DNA of 10,178 bases, from the NCBI RefSeq assembly GCF_018336475.1, contig NZ_CP048741.1, positions 323,380 to 333,557 of the forward strand, given 5' to 3'. The notes under the pieces were generated by a model that saw only the letters and a program-made list of their open reading frames with translations, ran no database searches and was not told where the DNA came from. The position numbers and the translations under genes are program-made. Source of the DNA: Romboutsia sp. 13368 (lineage in GTDB: Bacteria > Bacillota > Clostridia > Peptostreptococcales > Peptostreptococcaceae). This document shows positions 1-5,876 of this stretch, one piece after another; position 1 is the stretch's first letter, and each line of letters starts with the position of its first letter.

Positions 1-14
1 TGTATTTTTTATTA

Positions 15-20
15 TATAAT
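15..20 (+). promoter_or_regulatory. Probable -10 box of the glycogen operon promoter
   Basis: The hexamer TATAAT is a perfect match to the sigma-A -10 consensus and lies 48 bases upstream of the glgB start codon. That would give a transcript start near base 27 and a leader of about 40 bases. The matching -35 box would fall just before base 1, so it cannot be seen. The region is very AT-rich, so a chance TATAAT is possible. No extended -10 TGn motif precedes it. The call is inference from one box plus its position before the first gene of the operon. Confidence 0.45.
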
Positions 21-68
21 TAAGTAACGAATAATAAATTTAGATAGTCAAGGGGGAAAAGGTCATAT

Positions 69-2075
69 ATGGCATATAAAAAAATACCGGATTATGAAGA
101 GATTATTAGGATTGAAAATATAGAGAAATTTAAAAGTGGGAAATCGTACGATAGTTATAACTTTTTAGGATGTCATAAATCTAGATATAATGGAAAGATA
201 GGATTTTGTTTTAATGTATGGGCTCCAAATGCAAAACAAGTTTTCTTAACTGGGGATTTTAATAATTGGGATAGAGGGGCATATCCTATGATAAATATAG
301 AAAATAGTGGGATATGGACTATATTTTTAACTGATGTAAAGCCAGGACAGGCATATAAATATAATGTAATCGGATGTGATGGAGTTAGTAGAATGAAATC
401 GGACCCGTATGGGGTATATGCAGAGAAAAGACCGAATACAGCGTCTATAGTATATACATATGATAACTACAAATGGAATGATAGAAAGTGGCAAAGAGAA
501 AAACAAAAAATTGTTCATAATGAAAATCCAATGAATATATATGAAGTTCATTTAGGTTCTTGGAAAAGAAAATGGGACGGTGAATTTTTCTCATATGAAG
601 AATTATATGAAATGATAGAATATGTGAAAGATATGGGGTATACACATATAGAATTAATGCCTATAACTGAATATCCTTTAGATCAATCTTGGGGATATCA
701 AACTATAGGATATTATGGTACTACAAGTAGATACGGAACGCCTACAGAATTTAAGGCATTTGTAGATAAGTGTCATGAAAATGGTATAGGAGTAATATTA
801 GATTTTGCTTATAGTCATTTTTGTAAAGATGAACATGGACTATATAAATTTGATGGTTCATCACAGTTTGAGTATGAAGACCCTTTAAAAGCTGAAAATA
901 TTGGATGGGGAACAGCTCATTTTGATTTAGGAAAACCAGAAGTTAATAGTTTTTTAATTTCTAACGTACTTTATTGGTTCAATGAATATCATATAGATGG
1001 AATAAGAGTAGATGCAGTTTCTAGTATGCTTTACTTAGATTATGATATTGGGGAATGGAGACCTAATAAATATGGTGGTAGAGAAAATTTAGAAGCAATA
1101 GACTTTATAAAAAGATTAAATGAAATTATTTATGCTGAAGTTAATAATCCAATTATAATAGCAGAAGAATCTACAGCATGGCCAATGGTTACTGGTCCAA
1201 CTTATTCTGGTGCTCTTGGATTTACATATAAATGGAACATGGGATGGATGAATGATACATTAAAATATATGGAGATGGATCCTATATATAGAAAACATCA
1301 TCATGATTTAATTACATTCTCATTTATGTATGCATTCTCAGAAAACTTCATCTTACCATTATCACATGATGAAGTTGTTCATGGTAAAAAATCATTATTA
1401 GATAAAATGCCAGGAGATTGTTGGCAAAAATTTGCATCATTAAGAACATTATATGCATATTATATGATGCACCCTGGTAAAAAATTATTATTTATGGGGT
1501 CAGAGTTTGGACAAGGATTAGAATGGAGATATGCATATGGACTAGAATGGGAACTACTAGAAAGAGAACCTCATATAAAAATGAAGGAATATGTGAAGGA
1601 TTTAAATAATTTATATAGAAATGAAAAAGCTATGCATGAAATTGATAATACATATGAAGGATTTGATTTTATAGATCCACATAATAGTGAACAAAGTATA
1701 GTAACTTTAATGAGAAAAGGTAAAAATCCAAAAGACTTTGTAATAGCTGTTATAAACTTTACTCCTGTAGTTTACTATAGTTATAAAATAGGAGTACCAT
1801 ATGATGGAGTTTATGAAGAAATATTAAATACTGATGATGAAAAATATTGGGGATCAAATCAGACAATGAAAAATTCAGATTTAAGGTCATATCCAGAAAA
1901 GTGGCATAATCAAAATCATCACATAGTAATAAAAGTACCACCTTTAGGTGTTACCTTTATAAAAGGAAAAGAATTAAATATAGATACTATACAAATAGAT
2001 ACTAATGATAAAGTATCAATAGGTGGTAAGAGAAGTAGAAAAGTAAGTTTAAAAGCTAAAACTAAAAAATTATAA
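69..2075 (+). CDS. glgB: 1,4-alpha-glucan (glycogen) branching enzyme GlgB
   Basis: The enzyme cuts alpha-1,4 glucan chains and rejoins them as alpha-1,6 branches in cytoplasmic glycogen. Its 668 residues show an N-terminal CBM48-like beta-sandwich (about 35-125, with WAPNAKQVFLTGDFNNWD at 51-68), a GH13 barrel (about 155-510) and an all-beta C-terminal domain. By the E. coli pattern the active-site residues are D245 and H250 in region I, R313 and D315 (nucleophile) in GIRVDAV, E366 (acid/base) in AEEST, and H433-D434 in LSHDEVVHGK. It lacks the extra N-terminal module of the 728-residue E. coli enzyme, as is usual in Firmicutes. ATG 69 follows AAGGGGG at 50-56 (spacer 12), with AAAAGG at 57-62 closer. 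It is the first gene of the operon. Oddities are region I reading DFAYSHF instead of the usual DWVPGHF type, and a tail of about 35 residues after VPPLGVTFIKG that ends in a Lys/Arg-rich stretch (654-668). Confidence 0.97.
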   Translation: MAYKKIPDYEEIIRIENIEKFKSGKSYDSYNFLGCHKSRYNGKIGFCFNVWAPNAKQVFLTGDFNNWDRGAYPMINIENSGIWTIFLTDVKPGQAYKYNVIGCDGVSRMKSDPYGVYAEKRPNTASIVYTYDNYKWNDRKWQREKQKIVHNENPMNIYEVHLGSWKRKWDGEFFSYEELYEMIEYVKDMGYTHIELMPITEYPLDQSWGYQTIGYYGTTSRYGTPTEFKAFVDKCHENGIGVILDFAYSHFCKDEHGLYKFDGSSQFEYEDPLKAENIGWGTAHFDLGKPEVNSFLISNVLYWFNEYHIDGIRVDAVSSMLYLDYDIGEWRPNKYGGRENLEAIDFIKRLNEIIYAEVNNPIIIAEESTAWPMVTGPTYSGALGFTYKWNMGWMNDTLKYMEMDPIYRKHHHDLITFSFMYAFSENFILPLSHDEVVHGKKSLLDKMPGDCWQKFASLRTLYAYYMMHPGKKLLFMGSEFGQGLEWRYAYGLEWELLEREPHIKMKEYVKDLNNLYRNEKAMHEIDNTYEGFDFIDPHNSEQSIVTLMRKGKNPKDFVIAVINFTPVVYYSYKIGVPYDGVYEEILNTDDEKYWGSNQTMKNSDLRSYPEKWHNQNHHIVIKVPPLGVTFIKGKELNIDTIQIDTNDKVSIGGKRSRKVSLKAKTKKL

Positions 2076-2079
2076 ATAG

Positions 2080-2091
2080 ATGTATATACAT
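2080..2091. repeat. 12-bp perfect palindrome in the glgB-glgC gap
   Basis: ATGTATATACAT reads the same on both strands. It sits in the 32-base gap between glgB and glgC, directly upstream of the glgC ribosome binding site. It is the largest intergenic gap in the operon. It could be an operator half-site pair or an RNA processing site, but an all but GC-free palindrome of this length can arise by chance in such AT-rich DNA. No regulator is identified. Confidence 0.4.
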
Positions 2092-2092
2092 T

Positions 2093-2099
2093 AAGGGGG
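2093..2099 (+). promoter_or_regulatory. glgC ribosome binding site, deciding the start
   Basis: AAGGGGG lies 8 bases before ATG 2108 but only 2 bases before an in-frame ATG at 2102. The normal spacing selects 2108, giving a protein that starts MKKDMLAMILAGG, the usual GlgC N-terminus in Firmicutes. Confidence 0.8.
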
Positions 2100-2107
2100 A
2101 TATGTCA

Positions 2108-3256
2108 ATGAAAAAAGATATGCTAGCTATGATTTTAGCAGGGGGTCAAGGTTCAAGATTAGGAGTTTTCACAAAAAGAATTGCTAAACCAGCAGTTTCA
2201 TTTGGAGGAAAATATAGAATAATAGACTTTGTTTTAAGCAACTGCTCTAATTCAGGAATAGATACAGTGGGAGTTTTAACACAATATAGACCATTAATAT
2301 TAAATTCACATATAGGAACAGGAAGCCATTGGGATTTAGATAGAATAAATGGTGGAGTACATATACTACAACCATATATGAATGAAAAAGAAGGAAATTG
2401 GTATAGAGGTACTGCTCACGCAATATATCAAAATATGGACTTTATAGACAGTTATAATCCTGAACATGTATTAATATTATCAGGAGATCATATATACAAA
2501 ATGGATTATAGTAAAATGTTAGAACATCATAAAAAAACAGGTTCAAAAGCTACTATTGGGGTAATAGAAGTTCCTTGGGATGAAGCTTCAAGATTTGGGA
2601 TAATGAATACTAATGAAGATACATCTATATATGAATTTGAAGAAAAGCCAGCTAATCCAAAAAGTAATTTAGCATCTATGGGTGTATATATATTTGATTG
2701 GAAAATGTTAAAAGGATATTTTGAAGAAGTTAATAATGGTGCAAATTATGATGATTTCGGTAAAAATTTAATACCTAAAATGTTAGAAGATCAAATACCA
2801 ATGTTTGCATATCCATTTAAAGGATACTGGAGAGATGTAGGTACTATAGAAAGTTTATGGGAAGCTAATATGGATATTATAAAATCTAATGATGAAATAG
2901 ATTTAAATAGCTCTAAATGGAGAATATATACAAATACTATGTCAATGCCACCTCAATATATAGGTAAAGATTCTGAAATACAAAAGTCATTAATTGCAGA
3001 TGGGTGTAGAGTTCTAGGACAAGTAGAACATTCAGTTTTATCACATGGGGTATCAGTAGGTAAAGATAGTATAATAAAAGATTCTGTAATAATGCCTAAT
3101 GTAAAGATAGGTAAGAACGTAATAATAGAAAAAGCAATGATAGGTGAAGGTGCAGTAATAGAGGATAATACTATAATAAGAGAACAAGATAGTATAAATG
3201 TTATATCTGAGTATGAAGTTGTAAAAGCTGAGCTTGAGTTAGAAGGGGGATTTTAA
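2108..3256 (+). CDS. glgC: Glucose-1-phosphate adenylyltransferase GlgC (ADP-glucose pyrophosphorylase, catalytic subunit)
   Basis: It makes ADP-glucose and pyrophosphate from ATP and glucose-1-phosphate, the committed step of glycogen synthesis. The 382 residues are of normal length. A nucleotidyltransferase fold begins with the glycine-rich AGGQGSRLG (11-19) and AKPAVSFGGKYRIIDF (26-41). The metal-binding catalytic Asp is D127 in SGDHIY (E. coli D142). K180 in FEEKP corresponds to the glucose-1-phosphate-binding Lys, and GYWRDVGTI is at 239-247. Hexapeptide repeats of a left-handed beta-helix run about 285-355. Lys39 of E. coli, the fructose-1,6-bisphosphate activator site, aligns with R24, so the enterobacterial control is probably not conserved (inference). 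The last codons, GAA-GGG-GGA-TTT, also supply the ribosome binding site of glgD, which starts 2 bases after the stop. GlgC is expected to form a heterotetramer with GlgD, as reported for other Firmicutes. Confidence 0.97.
   Translation: MKKDMLAMILAGGQGSRLGVFTKRIAKPAVSFGGKYRIIDFVLSNCSNSGIDTVGVLTQYRPLILNSHIGTGSHWDLDRINGGVHILQPYMNEKEGNWYRGTAHAIYQNMDFIDSYNPEHVLILSGDHIYKMDYSKMLEHHKKTGSKATIGVIEVPWDEASRFGIMNTNEDTSIYEFEEKPANPKSNLASMGVYIFDWKMLKGYFEEVNNGANYDDFGKNLIPKMLEDQIPMFAYPFKGYWRDVGTIESLWEANMDIIKSNDEIDLNSSKWRIYTNTMSMPPQYIGKDSEIQKSLIADGCRVLGQVEHSVLSHGVSVGKDSIIKDSVIMPNVKIGKNVIIEKAMIGEGAVIEDNTIIREQDSINVISEYEVVKAELELEGGF
3243..3249 (+). promoter_or_regulatory. glgD ribosome binding site inside the glgC coding end
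   Basis: AAGGGGG is read as part of the last glgC codons (Glu-Gly-Gly) and lies 9 bases before ATG 3259. The site therefore lies wholly inside translated sequence, which suggests that glgD translation is coupled to ribosomes finishing glgC and helps fix the subunit ratio (inference). Confidence 0.8.
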
Positions 3257-3258
3257 TA

Positions 3259-4386
3259 ATGAGAAGCGAGTGTGTAGGAATAATAAATTTAGACGATAGA
3301 AAAGACGTAACAATGAATCAACTTACAAATGTAAGACCAATAGGATCTCTTCCAATTGCAGGTAGATATAGAGTTATAGATTTTTCACTTTCAAATATGG
3401 TGAACTCAGGTATAAATAATGTTGGAATATTTGCTAAGGAAAAATATAGATCATTAACAGACCATATAGGTAGCGGGAAAGAATGGGATTTAAGTAGAAA
3501 AACAGGTGGATTATTTATATTTAGCCCTGAAAATACAAAAGATAGAAATAAATATCCATACAGAAGTGGAGATATATATAACATATTAGCTAACATAGAT
3601 TATATAGAAAAGTGTGAAGAAGAATATATATTAATAGCGCCAAGTTATATGGTAGCTAATATAGATTATACAAAGCTTATAGAATATCATAAAGAATCAG
3701 ATAATGATATAACTATACTTTACAAAAATATAGATAATGCAGATAGTGATTTCCTTGAAACATCAACATTAAACATAGAGGGAGATAAAGTAGTTAATAT
3801 AGGTACTAATTTAGGAACTTTAAAGAATGCAAATGTATCTATGGAAACGTATATAATGAAGCGTACAGATTTTATAAATGCTATATATAAGTGTGTAAGT
3901 GAGGGAACTCATTCATATATAGAAGATTTTATAGCTGAATCTGTTAATAAATTAAAGATTGGTGCATATGAATATAAAGGATATCTTAAATGTATAAATT
4001 CAATAAAATCATACTATTCAATGAAAGATGAATTGTTACAAGAAGATATAGCAGAAGAATTATTATATTCAGATAGAAAAATATTTACAAAAGAGCAAAA
4101 TCAATCTCCAACTGTATATTCAGACAGTGCAAATGTTGAAAATTCATTTGTAGCTACAGGGTGCGTAATAGAAGGAACTGTAAAAAATAGTATCATATTT
4201 AGAAAAGTTCATGTAAAAGAAGGTGCAGTAATTGAAAACTCAATTGTAATGCAAAATTGTATAGTAGAAAGAGATGCACAATTAGAAAATGTTATATTTG
4301 ATAAAAATGTATACATATCAGAAGGTAAAAAATTAAGTGGAGACATAGAATATCCAGTAGTAATTGGAAAAAATACAACTATATAA
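3259..4386 (+). CDS. glgD: GlgD, non-catalytic partner subunit of ADP-glucose pyrophosphorylase
   Basis: This 375-residue paralogue of GlgC keeps the overall fold: GRYRVIDFSLSNMVNSGI (35-52) matches the GlgC segment after the ATP loop, and a left-handed beta-helix of hexapeptide repeats runs about 290-370. It has lost the catalytic signatures. There is no GGxGSRL loop at the N-terminus. APSYMVANIDY (127-137) stands where GlgC has LSGDHIYKMDY, putting Y130 in place of the catalytic Asp. FEEKP is absent, and GYWRDVG becomes GYLKCIN (241-247). Loss of these motifs is typical of the GlgD family, whose known role is to bind GlgC and raise or tune the activity of the heterotetramer. ATG 3259 has a good site 9 bases upstream. 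Adjacency to glgC at 2 bases fits a tandem duplication and a fixed complex. The assignment is firm; the regulatory effect in this host is inferred. Confidence 0.95.
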   Translation: MRSECVGIINLDDRKDVTMNQLTNVRPIGSLPIAGRYRVIDFSLSNMVNSGINNVGIFAKEKYRSLTDHIGSGKEWDLSRKTGGLFIFSPENTKDRNKYPYRSGDIYNILANIDYIEKCEEEYILIAPSYMVANIDYTKLIEYHKESDNDITILYKNIDNADSDFLETSTLNIEGDKVVNIGTNLGTLKNANVSMETYIMKRTDFINAIYKCVSEGTHSYIEDFIAESVNKLKIGAYEYKGYLKCINSIKSYYSMKDELLQEDIAEELLYSDRKIFTKEQNQSPTVYSDSANVENSFVATGCVIEGTVKNSIIFRKVHVKEGAVIENSIVMQNCIVERDAQLENVIFDKNVYISEGKKLSGDIEYPVVIGKNTTI

Positions 4387-4392
4387 AGGGGG
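4385..4392 (+). promoter_or_regulatory. glgA ribosome binding site overlapping the glgD stop codon
   Basis: AAAGGGGG begins within the TAA stop of glgD (4384-4386) and lies 9 bases before a GTG start at 4402. The strong site supports GTG, as no nearby ATG in this frame keeps the family N-terminus MKVLYATAE. Confidence 0.75.
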
Positions 4393-4401
4393 AATATTTT
4401 A

Positions 4402-5844
4402 GTGAAGGTTCTTTATGCAACAGCAGAATGTTGGCCATTTGCAAAAACTGGGGGATTAGGCGATGTATCTTATGCATTGCCTAAGTCTTTAAAAAAAGAA
4501 GGTGTAGATGTTAGAGTAATATTACCAAAATATTCAACTATGCCAAATTACTTAAAGGAACAATTAAAAGAAGTTGCAGTTTTTAGTGTAGATGTTGGTT
4601 GGAGAAAACAATACTGTGGACTTTTAGAAATGGAGCTAAACGGAGTTAAATTTTACTTTATAGATAATGAATATTACTTCAAAAGAGAAGGAGAAATAGC
4701 ATATCTATATGGATATGGAGATGATGCAGAAAGATATACATTCTTTAGTAATGCAGTTCTTGAAGCTATGTCTATATTAAACTTCTATCCAGATGTACTT
4801 CATTTAAATGATTGGCACACAGGAATGATTCCATTAATATTAAAAGAAAAGTATAGTAAAGATAAAAAATATAGAGGTATAAAAACTGTTTATACAATAC
4901 ATAATTTACAATATCAAGGTGTATTTAGTGATTCTATAATAGAGAATGTACTAGATATACCAAGATATTATTATAATAACGGAGACATAGAATATTACGG
5001 CGGAGTAAGCTTTATGAAATCTGGAATTGTATTTAGTGATAAAGTAATAACTGTTAGTCCAACTTACTCAAATGAAATACAAACAGAATTTTATGGTGAA
5101 GGATTAAATGGTCTTTTAAGATCTAAATCACATAAATTAAAGGGTATACTAAATGGAATAGATTATGATTTAAATAATCCATTAACAGATGGAGATATAT
5201 TTGTTAACTATGATATAGATAGTATAGATAAAAAAATAGAAAATAAACTTAAATTACAAGAAGTTTTAGGTCTAGAAGTAAATCCAGACATACCATTAAT
5301 AGGAATTGTTTCAAGATTAGTATCACAAAAAGGATTTGACTTAATATCATATATGATGCCTGAATTAACTAGAGAGAATGTACAAATAGTTGTTTTAGGA
5401 ACTGGAGAGCATCAATACCAGTCAATGTTTAATTACTATGACTCTAAGTTACCAGAAAAAGTTTCTGCAAGGATAACTTTTGACAGTGCTTTTGCTCAAC
5501 AAATATATGCAGGAAGTGATATGTTCCTAATGCCATCGTTATTTGAGCCTTGTGGAATAGGTCAAATGTTAGCTATGAGATATGGAACTCTTCCAATAGT
5601 TAGAGAAACTGGTGGCCTAAAAGATACAGTTATACCATATAATAAGTATACAGGAGAAGGTAATGGATTTAGTTTTACAAATTACAATGCGCATGAGATG
5701 CTTTATTGTATAAGAAGTGCTGTAAAATTATATAATGACAAAGAACGTTGGATGAAACTAGTTAATAATGCAATGAAAACAGATAGTAGTTGGAAAAAAT
5801 CAGCTATAGAATATATAAAAGTTTATGAGGAGATAGTTAACTAA
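4402..5844 (+). CDS. glgA: Glycogen synthase GlgA (ADP-glucose-dependent, GT5)
   Basis: It transfers glucose from ADP-glucose to the non-reducing end of alpha-1,4 glucan, with retention. The 480 residues match the usual length of about 480 and the GT-B two-domain fold. The N-terminal domain has K15 in AKTGGLGDV (14-22), DWHTG (137-141) and TIHNLQYQG (165-173). The C-terminal domain has SRLVSQKG (304-311) with R305 and K310, equivalent to E. coli R300 and K305 at the sugar-nucleotide phosphates. FEPCGIGQ (381-388) carries E382 and C384, equivalent to E377 and C379, and TGGLKDTV is at 403-410. All expected catalytic residues are present. It starts with GTG, 15 bases after glgD, and supplies the polymerising step between GlgC/GlgD and GlgB. 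No truncation or frameshift is seen. Confidence 0.97.
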   Translation: MKVLYATAECWPFAKTGGLGDVSYALPKSLKKEGVDVRVILPKYSTMPNYLKEQLKEVAVFSVDVGWRKQYCGLLEMELNGVKFYFIDNEYYFKREGEIAYLYGYGDDAERYTFFSNAVLEAMSILNFYPDVLHLNDWHTGMIPLILKEKYSKDKKYRGIKTVYTIHNLQYQGVFSDSIIENVLDIPRYYYNNGDIEYYGGVSFMKSGIVFSDKVITVSPTYSNEIQTEFYGEGLNGLLRSKSHKLKGILNGIDYDLNNPLTDGDIFVNYDIDSIDKKIENKLKLQEVLGLEVNPDIPLIGIVSRLVSQKGFDLISYMMPELTRENVQIVVLGTGEHQYQSMFNYYDSKLPEKVSARITFDSAFAQQIYAGSDMFLMPSLFEPCGIGQMLAMRYGTLPIVRETGGLKDTVIPYNKYTGEGNGFSFTNYNAHEMLYCIRSAVKLYNDKERWMKLVNNAMKTDSSWKKSAIEYIKVYEEIVN

Positions 5845-5876
5845 AAGGGGTGATTAAATATTGATGAAAATCAATA
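5843..5876 (+). promoter_or_regulatory. glgP ribosome binding site and start-codon hairpin
   Basis: AAAAGGGGTGAT (5843-5854) is an extended match to the anti-Shine-Dalgarno region and overlaps the glgA stop. Downstream, TATTGAT (5859-5865) and ATCAATA (5870-5876) are perfect complements around a GAAA loop (5866-5869). The 7-bp stem contains both possible starts, TTG 5861 and most of ATG 5864. The stem is AT-rich with one G-C pair, so it is weak, but a GNRA-type loop at a start codon could lower glgP initiation. The regulatory role is inference. Confidence 0.4.

Noticed and set aside
20..40. Possible catabolite-response (CcpA cre) site around AAGTAACGAATAAT
   Set aside because: Only the central AACG part resembles a cre; the two-fold symmetry and outer bases of the consensus are missing.
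327..645. Two overlapping reverse-strand open frames inside glgB
   Set aside because: They are antisense to a fully conserved gene, have compositions rich in Ile, Phe, His and Ser expected from the complement of AT-rich coding DNA, and lack family motifs.
1932..1958. Imperfect hairpin near the end of glgB (CACC-TTTA-GGTG with outer AAAGTA/TACCTTT pairs)
   Set aside because: It has a mismatch and a bulge, lies inside the conserved VPPLGVTF codons and has no T run, so it is not a terminator and is weaker than the glgP hairpin.
2040..2076. Possible internal promoter before glgC (TATAAA at 2071-2076)
   Set aside because: No credible -35 box stands 16 to 18 bases upstream, and TATAAA-like hexamers are frequent in DNA this AT-rich.
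3318..3596. 92-residue reverse-strand open frame inside glgD
   Set aside because: It lies antisense to conserved GlgD sequence. Its hydrophobic look comes from complementing AT-rich codons, and I recognise no domain in it.
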